Assembly (NCBI GenBank): GCA_013287475.1
Contig: JABDDT010000016.1
Location: 1-49,463, forward strand
Source of the DNA: Bacteroidota bacterium
Lineage (GTDB): Bacteria > Bacteroidota > Bacteroidia > Chitinophagales > Chitinophagaceae
Reading direction: 5' to 3'
Length of the DNA: 49,463 nucleotides
Each line of letters begins with the position of its first letter. Within the stretch, counting starts at the first letter, position 1. The position numbers and the translations under genes are program-made. Positions 17,898 to 27,673 of the stretch are shown here, piece after piece. The notes below the pieces were generated by a model. The model did no database searches. It had not been told where the DNA came from and saw only the letters and a program-made list of their open reading frames with translations.

Positions 17898-19478
17898 ATG
17901 ATGGCCAACCGCTCAACAGATATATTATTTCAACTCATACATTCACTGGAAAAGTCGGAAAAACGGCATTTCAAGCTCTATATCAAAAGAAGTTCGGGTA
18001 ATGAAGACCTGAAAATTGTTCAACTCTTCGATGCGCTGGATAAAATGCAGGATTATGATGAAAAAATCCTCCTGAAGAAACTTCCTTTCACCAAATCGCA
18101 GCTCTCTAATTTGAAAACGCATCTCTACAAGCAATTGCTTGCGAGTCTGCGTTTGCTCAAAACAACGGAGAATACAGATCTGCAATTGAGTGAGCATATG
18201 GACAATGCAAGTCTTTTGTATAATAAAGGTCTGAAACATCAGAGCCTGAAAATCCTTGAAAGAGCGAAAGAAATTGCAAAAGCTAATAACAAACTGAATT
18301 TTCTTGCACAATTGCTTTCACTCGAAAAGAAAATCGAAACGCTCCATATAACGCGTTCTACGCTCGAAAAAACAGAAAAGCTCACGATTGAGGCCCGCGA
18401 GATCAGCGATCATATTGACCGCGTTACCAGACTTTCCAATCTTGCACTCCTGCTGTATCGCTGGTATGTACAGAATGGTCACGCACGCAATGAGGCTGAT
18501 GTAAAAAAGCTAAGGGAATTTTTCAAACAGAATACGCTGCTGGATACCTCAAACCTCGATGATTTTTATGAGAAATTATATCTCTATCAGAGTTACAGCT
18601 GGTTTGCGTTTATCCGCCAGGACTTTATCATGTATTATCGTTACGGACAGAAATGGGTCGATCTTTTTGAGAATGAGCCTTTGATGATTTCAGTTGAAAC
18701 GGGTCACTATGTCAAAGGCATGCACAATTTATTGAACGCTCTGTTCGATCTGCGACATTTCAGTAAATTCCAGGTGGTCCTGAAAAAATTCGAAGAATAT
18801 TATAATTCACCTCAGGGCCAGCATCACGATAATTTCCGGATTCATACCTGGGTATATATCCACCTGGCGAAAATTAACTGGCACCTGATGACAGGCACTT
18901 TCAAAGAGGGCCTTACCCTGGTTCCTGAAATAATCGGACAACTCAAGGAGTACGCAAGTTATATTGATCATCACCGGATACTTGTATTCAATTACAAAAT
19001 CGCCACACTGTATTTTGGTAGTGGAGATTATAATACTTCAATCGATTATCTTCATCTGATCATCAATGATCATGTGGATCTGCGCTATGATCTTCAATGT
19101 TACGCGCGTCTGGTTCATTTACTCGCTCATTATGAACTCGGCAATTATGAACTCATGGAATCACTGACAAAATCAGTTTATCGTTTCATGGCGAAAATGA
19201 AGAATCTTACGGTGGTGGAAGAAGAGATGTTTAAATTTCTTCGGAAGAGTTTCCAGATTTCACGCAGAGAAATCAAACCAGAGCTGGAGAAATTACTCAG
19301 CAAGATAAAACACCTGGAATATAATCATATCGAAACGCGCTCCTTCGCCTATCTCGATATCATCTCCTGGCTTGAAAGCAAACTGCAGGATAAAACGATG
19401 AGTGAGATTATTTATGCCAAATACCTTCGTCGCAAAGACAGGAAGGTGAAACCTGAACCCGTAATGCTAAAGGCTTAA
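17898..19478 (+). CDS. Conserved-type cytoplasmic protein with helical (TPR-like) repeats
   Basis: The product has 526 residues, no signal peptide and no membrane segment. The N-terminus (LFQLIHSLEKSEKRHFKLYI) and the following region are helical and basic. From about residue 120 on, paired amphipathic helices such as YNKGLKHQSLKILERAKEIA and YELGNYELMESLTKSVYRF resemble TPR units. I recognise no enzyme motif. A scaffold or protein-interaction role is likely, but the partner is unknown. ATG 17898 is followed directly by ATG 17901, so either may be used. The last codons (LKA) and TAA stop are part of a GCTTAAA array. Confidence 0.7.
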   Translation: MMANRSTDILFQLIHSLEKSEKRHFKLYIKRSSGNEDLKIVQLFDALDKMQDYDEKILLKKLPFTKSQLSNLKTHLYKQLLASLRLLKTTENTDLQLSEHMDNASLLYNKGLKHQSLKILERAKEIAKANNKLNFLAQLLSLEKKIETLHITRSTLEKTEKLTIEAREISDHIDRVTRLSNLALLLYRWYVQNGHARNEADVKKLREFFKQNTLLDTSNLDDFYEKLYLYQSYSWFAFIRQDFIMYYRYGQKWVDLFENEPLMISVETGHYVKGMHNLLNALFDLRHFSKFQVVLKKFEEYYNSPQGQHHDNFRIHTWVYIHLAKINWHLMTGTFKEGLTLVPEIIGQLKEYASYIDHHRILVFNYKIATLYFGSGDYNTSIDYLHLIINDHVDLRYDLQCYARLVHLLAHYELGNYELMESLTKSVYRFMAKMKNLTVVEEEMFKFLRKSFQISRREIKPELEKLLSKIKHLEYNHIETRSFAYLDIISWLESKLQDKTMSEIIYAKYLRRKDRKVKPEPVMLKA

Positions 19479-19580
19479 AGCAAGTATGGGAGTATGGGAA
19501 TGTTTAACTACGGTCATCAGTCATCGGTCATCCGTTTTCAAGACTCCATTGACAATTAACCATTAACAATTGACAATTGA
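19468..19580. repeat. Mixed word arrays downstream of the TPR-like gene
   Basis: GCTTAAA at 19468-19482, GTATGGGA words at 19483-19500, GGTCATC heptamers at 19511-19533, and CAATTAA/CAATTGA heptamers at 19551-19580. Four word families occur in about 110 bp. Confidence 0.7.
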
Positions 19581-19590
19581 CCGTACACTC

Positions 19591-19680
19591 TGTGTATCGA
19601 ATCCGTACATCCTATTCCCTTATCAGATACACAACACATTCTTAAATAAGCCTTTACAAGACGGCATTTTTATTGAATCT
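19591..19680 (+). promoter_or_regulatory. Possible activator and sigma-54-like sites before the permease operon
   Basis: TGTGTATC (19591-19598) faces GATACACA (19626-19633), sharing the TGTATC core with the repeats at 14020-14054. CGGCATTTTTATTGAA at 19662-19677 resembles the plus-strand CGGCATGTG element at 14111 and partly a sigma-54 promoter, though the -12 GC is GA. These elements occur before the first gene of the permease operon and not before its later genes. Confidence 0.4.
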
Positions 19681-19703
19681 GATTAAGGCACGAGTCATAA
19701 GAC

Positions 19704-19814
19704 AAGCGTGAAAGTGTGAAAGTGTGGATATGAAGATTGACCCTTCCTATAAAGCAAGTACCCTGCATTTTGTTTTCAATTAATAATCAATAATTGATAA
19801 TTAATAATTAATAA
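19704..19814. repeat. gtgtgaaa words and AT heptamers before a permease start
   Basis: 19704-19727 has GTGAAAGT octamers. 19777-19814 has AATAATC, AATAATT and GATAATT heptamers ending at the start codon. This is the same module type as before paralogues 1 and 3, without the GCTTAAA part. Confidence 0.75.
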
Positions 19815-19816
19815 AA

Positions 19817-22240
19817 TTGCTTAAAAATTATCTCAAAACAGCTTATAGAAACTTAGTTAAGAATAAGTTTTATACTGCGATTAATATCGTCGGACTTGCA
19901 GTTGGTATTGCAACCTGTTTACTGATTCTTTTATATGTGTCGGATGAACTAAGCTTCGACAGGTACAACACACAGGCGCAAAGGATTTACCGCGTAAACA
20001 ATGAAATAAAATTTGGAGATAACCATGTAGATCTTGCTGTAGCACCCTCTTTAATGGGTACCACCATGGTTAAAGAAATACCCGAAGTTGAACAATATAC
20101 CCGCATACAATGGCATGGAAGTTTGCTGATTAAAAAAGGAAATGAGAATCTCCGAGAAGACCACGTTGCCTATGGAGATTCGACTTTGTTTGAAGTTTTC
20201 ACACTACCGATGATTTCAGGCGATCCCAAAACTGCATTAAGAGAACCCCATTCGCTTGTGATTTCTGAAAAGATCGCTAAAAAATACTTCAACTCCATAG
20301 ACCCCGTCGGCAAAGAGATGATAATAAATGATTCGCTGAATTATAAAATCACAGGAGTCATCAGGAATATACCTTCTCAATCACATTTCAATTTTGACAT
20401 TTTCGTTGCAACATCCGAAAACCCCTACAGCAGGGACGACAACTGGTTAAGCGAAAACTGGAACACTTATATCCTGGTTAAAAAAAATGCCAACTTCAAT
20501 AAACTAAATACTGAGATAAATGCGATGATGGATCGGTACGTCGGACCGGAATTACAGGGTGTCGTAAATATGTCATTGGATCAATTTAAGAAGAGTGGTG
20601 GTTATGTACGGGCAAGACTTTCACCTCTGACTTCAATTCATCTGCATTCGAATAAAACCGGTGAACTGGGCGGTAATGGCAATATACAATTTGTATATAT
20701 TTTTTCTGCCATCGCCTTGTTTATTTTGCTGATCGCCTGTGTAAATTTCATGAACCTCTCTACTGCAAGATCTTTCAACAGGGCAAAGGAAGTAGGGGTC
20801 AGAAAAGTATTAGGATCCCTCAGGAAAAATTTGATACTGCAATTTCTGGCGGAGTCAGTCCTCATCAGCTTCATTGCATTAATCTTTGCAGTAGTGATCG
20901 CCTACCTGCTGCTGCCTTATTTTAACCAGCTATCGGGTAAAACAATTAAGGTCGATACCATTTTTCAACCGGGAATGATATTTTCTCTTGTAATCCTCAT
21001 GTTGATTGTCGGATTTCTGGCGGGAAGTTATCCGGCATTTTTTCTTTCATCCTTTCAGCCAATCGCAGTACTCAAAGGTAAGCTGGTGGCAGGATTTAAG
21101 AGATCCTGGTTAAGGAATGCATTGGTCGTTGTACAGTTTGTTATTACCATCGTCCTGATCATTGGTACTATGGTCGTTTTTAATCAGCTAAACTATATAC
21201 GTGCAACGGATGTCGGATATAATCGCAACCAGGTTCTCGTGATTAATGGAACCAGCGTTTTGGGTGACCAGGCTGTTACATTTAAAAATGAATTGATGGG
21301 AATTACCGGAGTTCAGAATGCCACAATAACCGGCTTTCTGCCTACTGATTATGAACGGTCCAGCGACGCATTTTTTACATCCACCGCTCTCGACCCAAAA
21401 AGTGCCATCTCTATGCAGATATGGAGCGTGGATGAAAATTATATCCCCACACTTGGAATGAAAATGCTGGATGGGAGAAACTTTTCACCGCAATTCCCGA
21501 CTGATTCGTCTGGTATTATTATAAACGAAGCAGCAGCTAAATTTCTAAATACAAAAGAAACGCTGAACAGAAAATTATATACCATCACCGATTTTAAATC
21601 TAAAAAGACAAATGAATTCCATGTTATAGGTGTTGTGAAAGATTTCAATTTCTATTCACTGCACTATTTGGTAACGCCCCTGGCCCTGAGTTTCGGAAAG
21701 AACAATGACAATATTTCCGTTCGTGTTGATGCTTCCAATACTCCTTCTGTTATTTCTGCAATCAAAACAAAGTGGAAAACGCTGGCTTCGGGTCAGCCAT
21801 TCGATTATGGATTTATGGACGAACAGTTCAATAGTATTTACAACGCCGAACAACAAGTGGGTCGAATATCAATTACTTTCTCAGTGCTTGCCATCTTGAT
21901 AGCCTGCCTCGGTTTATTTGGTCTGGTTACTTATGCTGCGGAACAAAGGACAAAAGAAATCGGCATAAGAAAAGTACTTGGAGCCAACGTTCCGGTCATA
22001 GTGGGCATGATTATGCGGGACTTTTTGAAACTGGTTATCATCGCATCCGTGTTTGCCTTCCCAATTGCCTGGTGGGGAATGAATAAGTGGCTCCAGAATT
22101 TTGCCTACCGGGTTGATATGGGATGGTGGATTTTTCTCATAGCGGCGCTGATCGCAGTTGCAGTAACATTAATAACCATTAGTTACCAGGCGATTAAAGC
22201 AGCTATTGCCAATCCTGTTACAAGTTTACGCTCAGAATGA
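19817..22240 (+). CDS. FtsX/MacB-like ABC transporter permease (paralogue 4)
   Basis: The product has 807 residues with two PCD/FtsX units; signatures are RAKEVGVRKVLGS and RTKEIGIRKVLGAN, with the tail ANPVTSLRSE. The start is TTG at 19817, giving the family N-terminus MLKNYLKTAYRNL; no ATG fits. It is the first of three permease genes in a plus-strand operon, with gaps of about 95 and 79 bp filled by repeats. No ATPase or membrane-fusion gene accompanies them. Confidence 0.87.
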   Translation: MLKNYLKTAYRNLVKNKFYTAINIVGLAVGIATCLLILLYVSDELSFDRYNTQAQRIYRVNNEIKFGDNHVDLAVAPSLMGTTMVKEIPEVEQYTRIQWHGSLLIKKGNENLREDHVAYGDSTLFEVFTLPMISGDPKTALREPHSLVISEKIAKKYFNSIDPVGKEMIINDSLNYKITGVIRNIPSQSHFNFDIFVATSENPYSRDDNWLSENWNTYILVKKNANFNKLNTEINAMMDRYVGPELQGVVNMSLDQFKKSGGYVRARLSPLTSIHLHSNKTGELGGNGNIQFVYIFSAIALFILLIACVNFMNLSTARSFNRAKEVGVRKVLGSLRKNLILQFLAESVLISFIALIFAVVIAYLLLPYFNQLSGKTIKVDTIFQPGMIFSLVILMLIVGFLAGSYPAFFLSSFQPIAVLKGKLVAGFKRSWLRNALVVVQFVITIVLIIGTMVVFNQLNYIRATDVGYNRNQVLVINGTSVLGDQAVTFKNELMGITGVQNATITGFLPTDYERSSDAFFTSTALDPKSAISMQIWSVDENYIPTLGMKMLDGRNFSPQFPTDSSGIIINEAAAKFLNTKETLNRKLYTITDFKSKKTNEFHVIGVVKDFNFYSLHYLVTPLALSFGKNNDNISVRVDASNTPSVISAIKTKWKTLASGQPFDYGFMDEQFNSIYNAEQQVGRISITFSVLAILIACLGLFGLVTYAAEQRTKEIGIRKVLGANVPVIVGMIMRDFLKLVIIASVFAFPIAWWGMNKWLQNFAYRVDMGWWIFLIAALIAVAVTLITISYQAIKAAIANPVTSLRSE

Positions 22241-22245
22241 AGTAA

Positions 22246-22306
22246 GTTGACAGTAGGCAGTTGACAGTTGACTGTATACGCGCAATCATCCTGTCAACTG
22301 TCAACT
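22246..22306. repeat. gttgaca heptamers with facing arm
   Basis: The left arm at 22246-22273 (GTTGACAGTAGGCAGTTGAC) faces the right arm at 22290-22306 (CTGTCAACTGTCAAC). It can fold into a hairpin between two permease genes, starting just after the stop codon. Confidence 0.8.
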
Positions 22307-22335
22307 AAAAATTTTTGAATTTAAAAATAATCAAA

Positions 22336-24759
22336 GTGTTAAAAAATTATTTTAAAACTTCTTTCCGGTTTTTATCGAAGAACAAAACCTACAGCTTCAT
22401 TAACATCTTCGGACTCGCGTTGGGAACTCTTTGCTGTATTTATATCATACTCTATGTAACCGATCAGTACAGCTACGATAAACAACAGCATGACCCTAAA
22501 GAAATATATCGAATAGTCACCGACCTTTCATTAGCTGGGGATATGCATCACAGTGCAGCCGCTTCGCCACCCATCGCTCCAACAATGAAAAAAGATTTTG
22601 GAGAAGTAGTGCAATACACCAGGCTTTCTTCGACACTCGGTGTACTCAAAAATTTAATGAAGTACAAGGAAAAATCATTTTATGAAGAAGATGCGATGTA
22701 TGCGGATTCTACCTTCTTCGAATTGTTTAATTATCATTTCATATATGGTAACCCCGCCACTGCACTGAAAGTACCTTATTCAGTGGTCCTTACGGAACCG
22801 GTATACGTTAAACTGTTTGGAAAAGAAGATCCGATCGGTAAAATGATTTCCATTGATAATGGTTATGGGAAATATGAATTCAAGGTCTTAGGGGTAATCG
22901 ATGGAAGCCTGGGCAAGACGATCGTCAATGGCAGCTTTTTTATGAGCATGAGAAGTGGAGGAATGGGTGATTACACGGCAAACAATACCACGTGGGGCGG
23001 GAACAATTATACTTCCTCTTACATTAAATTAAGGAAGGATGCAAATGTGGCAGCACTCGAAAAAAAACTGCCTGCATTTTTAAACAAATACGGCGGGGAA
23101 CAAATGAAGGCGAAGGGTATGCAAAAGCAAATCCATCTTCAACCGCTTCTGGATATACATACAAATAGTGATTATGAACATGAGATGACTAAATCAGTAA
23201 GCGTCGCTTTCCTGAATATCATGATCCTGATCGCGATCCTGATCCAGGTTATCGCATGCATCAACTTCATGAATCTTTCAACAGCCCGGGCTTCTAAACG
23301 GGCAAAGGAAGTCGGTGTAAGAAAAGTAATCGGAGCCGGCAGGCATTCACTCGTAAAACAATTCCTGGCTGAATCTTTATTTTTATCACTTCTCGGAATT
23401 CTGATTGCACTTCCTTTATTGATAATCGCTATGCCCTGGCTGAACCAGATTACGCAGGCAGATATTCATCTCACATTATTCAGGGATTTCCGTCTTTGGA
23501 TTTTCCTGGTTATCCTGGTATTGACCACTGGTTTTATTGCCGGAAGTTATCCCGCCTTTTATTTATCTGCCTTCCAGGCCATCAAAGTCATTAAAGGAAA
23601 TTTTTCCAACCAGGTTTCTGCAGCCGGTATTCGCCGTTCACTGGTTGTATTCCAGTTCGTCCTGTCAATCGTTCTCATCTCGAGTATTATCATTATTTAC
23701 AGTCAGCTGAATTATATAAAAAATAAAGACCTGGGATTTGACAAAAAGCAAAAACTCATTTTTAGTTTTTATACGGATAATGATCAAAAGAAAATGACTT
23801 CTCTCAGTAATGATTTGCAGGGCCTGTCGGAAGTTCAGGGTGTAACCATGTCAAATTATTACCTGGGACAATTTGTTGAAAGGGATCACGGTGTATTCCC
23901 GCCCGGCGGGAATATGACCACTTCCATTGACGCCCAGAATATTTCAACTGATGAACATTTTCTTAAGGTGAACGGCATTCATTTGATTTCCGGTCGCGAT
24001 TTCCGCCCGGGTGATTCTACCAGGGTGCTGATCAATGAAACGCTTTGCCATAGACTGGGACTAAAACCCGAAAATGCACCTGGAACAAAAATCTATACAG
24101 AATACAAACTTGATCAGCTGTACATTATGGAGATCGTAGGTGTGATGAAGGATTTTAATTACAGTTCCCTTCACAACGAAATAAAGCCACTCGAATTGGA
24201 TTATGAAGCGAATAAAGACTGGTTCAATAAAATGACCGTTTCAGTGAACAGTGACAATTATAAATCAGTATTGAAAAAAATAGAAACCGTATGGAATAAA
24301 AACCTTCCATCCGTTCCCTTTGAATACCAGTTCCTGGATGATGTGGTACAAAATCAATATGAGTCTGAAGTTACACTGGGAAATATTATCAACTCGTTCA
24401 CCCTGATGGCTATTTTAATTTCATCGCTGGGTTTATTCGGACTTGCATCATTCAGCGCAGAACAAAGAAGTAAAGAAATAGGTATTCGAAAAGTGCTGGG
24501 TGCAAGTGTTTCCGGTATCGTGCAGCTTTTGTCGAAAGATTTTCTAAAGCTGGTTTTAATATCCTTCGTCATCGCAACACCCATCGCATGGTGGGCGATG
24601 AATAAATGGCTGCAGGGATTCAATTATCGTGTTCTCGTAAGCTGGTGGATGTTCGCTATGGCCGGGCTCATCGCCATCTTCATCGCTATGATCACCGTGA
24701 GCTTTCAGGCGATCAAAGCAGCGATCACTAACCCCACTAAAAGTTTGAAGACCGAGTAA
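22336..24759 (+). CDS. FtsX/MacB-like ABC transporter permease (paralogue 5)
   Basis: The product has 807 residues from the GTG at 22336, which gives the family start MLKNYFKTSFRF; an upstream in-frame TTG at 22315 would add seven residues. The layout is two-unit, with RAKEVGVRKVIGA and RSKEIGIRKVLGAS and the tail NPTKSLKTE. It is the middle gene of the plus-strand permease operon. The substrate is unknown. Confidence 0.87.
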   Translation: MLKNYFKTSFRFLSKNKTYSFINIFGLALGTLCCIYIILYVTDQYSYDKQQHDPKEIYRIVTDLSLAGDMHHSAAASPPIAPTMKKDFGEVVQYTRLSSTLGVLKNLMKYKEKSFYEEDAMYADSTFFELFNYHFIYGNPATALKVPYSVVLTEPVYVKLFGKEDPIGKMISIDNGYGKYEFKVLGVIDGSLGKTIVNGSFFMSMRSGGMGDYTANNTTWGGNNYTSSYIKLRKDANVAALEKKLPAFLNKYGGEQMKAKGMQKQIHLQPLLDIHTNSDYEHEMTKSVSVAFLNIMILIAILIQVIACINFMNLSTARASKRAKEVGVRKVIGAGRHSLVKQFLAESLFLSLLGILIALPLLIIAMPWLNQITQADIHLTLFRDFRLWIFLVILVLTTGFIAGSYPAFYLSAFQAIKVIKGNFSNQVSAAGIRRSLVVFQFVLSIVLISSIIIIYSQLNYIKNKDLGFDKKQKLIFSFYTDNDQKKMTSLSNDLQGLSEVQGVTMSNYYLGQFVERDHGVFPPGGNMTTSIDAQNISTDEHFLKVNGIHLISGRDFRPGDSTRVLINETLCHRLGLKPENAPGTKIYTEYKLDQLYIMEIVGVMKDFNYSSLHNEIKPLELDYEANKDWFNKMTVSVNSDNYKSVLKKIETVWNKNLPSVPFEYQFLDDVVQNQYESEVTLGNIINSFTLMAILISSLGLFGLASFSAEQRSKEIGIRKVLGASVSGIVQLLSKDFLKLVLISFVIATPIAWWAMNKWLQGFNYRVLVSWWMFAMAGLIAIFIAMITVSFQAIKAAITNPTKSLKTE

Positions 24760-24766
24760 GATTCGT

Positions 24767-24827
24767 TGGCCGTTGGCGGTTGGCGGAAAATGAACAACGG
24801 CCAACCGCCAACCGCTAACCGCCAACC
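24767..24827. repeat. ggccgtt/ggcggtt heptamers with facing arm
   Basis: The left arm at 24767-24786 (GTTGGCCGTTGGCGGTTGGC) faces the right arm at 24797-24827 (GGCCAACCGCCAACCGC and on). A near-perfect hairpin with a short A-rich loop is possible. It lies between two same-strand permease genes. Confidence 0.85.
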
Positions 24828-24838
24828 AAATAAAGAGT

Positions 24839-27223
24839 ATGTTAAAAAACTACATAATCGTCGCCTGGAGAAACCTGCTCAGAAACAGGACTTCTTCTTT
24901 TATCAATATCAGCGGACTGGCCATCGGTATGGCTGTTGCCATGTTGATCGGTCTGTGGATATGGGATGAACTGTCGTACAATAAGAATTTCGAAAATTAT
25001 GATCGCATTGGCCAGATCATGCAACATAGGAAAGTGAATGGATCCTTAACCACCTACGCCTGGATGCCGCGACCATTGGGTCAGGAATTAAAGAATAAAT
25101 ATGGGAATAATTTCAAGTATGTCGTGATGGCTTCCTGGCCCAGGAATTCGATCTTATCGGGCAACAATAAAAACCTGTCTCGCAGCGGCATATTTATGGA
25201 ACCGGAGGGGCCAAATATGTTTTCACTCAACATGGTTAAAGGTAGCCGCGACAATTTACAAGATCCGCATGCCGTGCTGATTTCAGAATCAACCGCCAGG
25301 GCTTTTTTCGGTGATGAAAATCCGTTGAACAAAGTCCTGAATATAGAAAAAAGGCTTGAAGTGAAAGTAAGCGGAGTATATAAAGATTTTCCCTTCAATT
25401 CGGCCTTTAATAATATTGATTTTATTGGCGCCTGGGGTTTATATATTACATCGGAAAATTGGATAACAGCTTCAGCAGATCAGTGGGACAATAACTCGTT
25501 CATGATTTATGCGCAGTTAAATGATCAGGTCGATTTCAATACGGCGAACAAAAAAATTATCAATTCCAAATTCAATCATGACGCACCCGTGGATAAAATA
25601 TATAAGGCTGAAGTTTTTCTGAATCCCATGGCGGACTGGCATCTGAGATCACACTGGGACAATGGCATAAAAACTGGCGGACTTATCGAATATGTAAAAC
25701 TATTCGCCATTATCGGAGTTTTTGTTTTGCTTCTTGCGTGCATCAATTTTATGAATCTGAGTACCGCGCGTTCAGAAAAACGAGCCAAGGAAGTGGGTGT
25801 GCGCAAAGCCATCGGCTCCTTGCGTAAACAATTGATCAGCCAGTTTTTTGTTGAATCGCTGCTGGTCGTTGTATTTGCTTTTGGTTTATCTCTTTTGATC
25901 AGTCAATTGTTTCTTCCCTGGTTCAATGAGATGGCTGATAAAAAAATGATTATTCCCTGGACATCTTCTTTCTTCTGGATATGCTGTATCGGATTTGCAA
26001 TCATTACCGCAATTATTTCCGCCAGTTATCCCGCGCTTTATCTGTCTTCTTTTATACCAGTAAAAGTGTTGAAAGGATCATTCAAAACAGGAAGGCTGGC
26101 TTCAATACCCCGCAAAGTTTTAGTAGTAGCCCAGTTTACCATATCGCTTGGACTGATCATCGGAACCGTTATTGTGTACAATCAAATTCAATATACAAAA
26201 AACAGACCCATTGGTTACGACAGGAATGGTCTGATGATGATTCTGATGAAGACGCCTGATTTTTATGGAAAATATGATTTACTGAAAACTGAATTGGAGA
26301 ATTCAGGAGGAGTAACAGCATTCGCAGAATCATCCAGTCCTTTAACAGATGTATGGTCAAATCAGGACGGTTTTAGCTGGGAAGGAAAAGACCCGAACCT
26401 TAATAGTGAATTTGGTACGATCTCGGTATCGCAGGACTATGGAAAAACGGTTGGCTGGCAGTTTATAAACGGCAGGGATTTTTCCAGAGAATTCAAGACG
26501 GATTCTTCAGCGATGGTATTGAATGAAGCGTCAGTAAAATATATGAATCTCAAAAATCCTGTCGGAGCCACCGTAAAATTCAATAATCAAAACTTCAAAG
26601 TAATCGGTGTGATCAAAGATATGATCATGGAATCTCCCTATGACCCCGTAAAACGGATTATTTATATGATGGATCAGAACAATGTGAACTGGATCGAGTT
26701 AAAATTAAATCCCAATAAAAGCGCCACAGAATCCATTGCAAAAATTGAAGCTGTATTTAAAAAATTAATTCCCGACGCACCATTTGAATACAAATTCGCT
26801 GACACAGAGTTTGCCACAAAATTCGCAACAGAAACCCGCATCGGTCAGCTCTCAACATTCTTTGCCGTCCTTGCCATCTTCATCAGTTGCCTCGGACTCT
26901 TCGGCCTCGCATCCTTTATAGCCGAGAAGCGCACCAAAGAAATCGGCGTTCGAAAAGTATTGGGTGCATCTGTATTTAATTTGTGGAGGATGTTATCGAA
27001 GGATTTTGTGATGCTGGTTATCATATCGCTGGCCATCGTAACACCTACTACATATTATTTCATGCACCACTGGCTTCTGAATTATCAGTACCGCACTGAA
27101 ATTTCCTGGTGGGTCTTTGTTGTATCCGGATTGGGCGCTATTTTAATAACATTATTAACGGTGAGTTATCAGAGTATAAAAGCAGCACTTGCGAATCCCA
27201 CGAAAAGCCTGAGAGCGGAATGA
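24839..27223 (+). CDS. FtsX/MacB-like ABC transporter permease (paralogue 6)
   Basis: The product has 794 residues and an ATG start with MLKNYIIVAWRNLLRNR. The two-unit layout carries RAKEVGVRKAIGS and RTKEIGVRKVLGAS and the tail NPTKSLRAE. It is the last intact gene of the plus-strand permease operon. A scrap of a further permease lies 850 bp downstream, so the operon may once have been longer. The substrate is unknown. Confidence 0.87.
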   Translation: MLKNYIIVAWRNLLRNRTSSFINISGLAIGMAVAMLIGLWIWDELSYNKNFENYDRIGQIMQHRKVNGSLTTYAWMPRPLGQELKNKYGNNFKYVVMASWPRNSILSGNNKNLSRSGIFMEPEGPNMFSLNMVKGSRDNLQDPHAVLISESTARAFFGDENPLNKVLNIEKRLEVKVSGVYKDFPFNSAFNNIDFIGAWGLYITSENWITASADQWDNNSFMIYAQLNDQVDFNTANKKIINSKFNHDAPVDKIYKAEVFLNPMADWHLRSHWDNGIKTGGLIEYVKLFAIIGVFVLLLACINFMNLSTARSEKRAKEVGVRKAIGSLRKQLISQFFVESLLVVVFAFGLSLLISQLFLPWFNEMADKKMIIPWTSSFFWICCIGFAIITAIISASYPALYLSSFIPVKVLKGSFKTGRLASIPRKVLVVAQFTISLGLIIGTVIVYNQIQYTKNRPIGYDRNGLMMILMKTPDFYGKYDLLKTELENSGGVTAFAESSSPLTDVWSNQDGFSWEGKDPNLNSEFGTISVSQDYGKTVGWQFINGRDFSREFKTDSSAMVLNEASVKYMNLKNPVGATVKFNNQNFKVIGVIKDMIMESPYDPVKRIIYMMDQNNVNWIELKLNPNKSATESIAKIEAVFKKLIPDAPFEYKFADTEFATKFATETRIGQLSTFFAVLAIFISCLGLFGLASFIAEKRTKEIGVRKVLGASVFNLWRMLSKDFVMLVIISLAIVTPTTYYFMHHWLLNYQYRTEISWWVFVVSGLGAILITLLTVSYQSIKAALANPTKSLRAE

Positions 27224-27424
27224 GATATAGGTTATGGGATATGAACTATGAGATATGAGATTTGGGCTATGGGATATGAACTATGAGATATGAGATAGTA
27301 ATAGTTTAACTATATCTCATAGTTCATAGCTTATATCTCATAGCTCATAGCCTATATCTCATATCTTATATCTCATAGCTCATAGTTCATAGTTCATATA
27401 TCATAGTTTAAAGTTCATATCTCT
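27224..27424. repeat. Long facing heptamer arrays (atatgag / ctcatat)
   Basis: The left arm at 27224-27299 has ATATGAG, ATATGGG and ATGAACT words. The right arm at 27308-27424 has the complementary CTCATAT, CTCATAG and TTCATAG words. The inverted repeat exceeds 70 bp per arm and starts at the permease stop codon. Confidence 0.88.
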
Positions 27425-27490
27425 TAATAAATACGTTTTTTACGCAAAAGTCGAGGTAATAAATATATTACCTTACTTTTGCGAAATACA

Positions 27491-27664
27491 ATGAGCTTAT
27501 AAGGATACTTAAAAAAGATGGAGGTTTGTTATAAGACAAACAGGAAGTCATTTAATAATGGGGCATCATAAAAAAACAAACAGAGTAATTTGCCCCGATC
27601 ATGGAAGTAAGGAAATTGGAAAAGCCTGGAAATAAGAATCAAAAAAGACGCAGGATTATTATAA
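27491..27664 (+). pseudogene. hicA: Decayed hicA toxin gene with frameshifts
   Basis: HicA is a small double-stranded-RNA-binding mRNA interferase. Its conserved order is readable only across three frames. ELIRILKKDGG comes from 27493. IRQTGSHLIMGHHKKTN and PDHGSKEIGKA come from 27531 in a second frame. LEIRIKKDAGLL and a TAA at 27662-27664 come from 27626 in a third frame. The ATG at 27491 is out of frame with all of them. The catalytic His of GSHLI is kept, but no complete product is possible. It lies 9 bp before hicB, the normal hicAB order. Confidence 0.8.
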
Positions 27665-27673
27665 AGTAGTATT

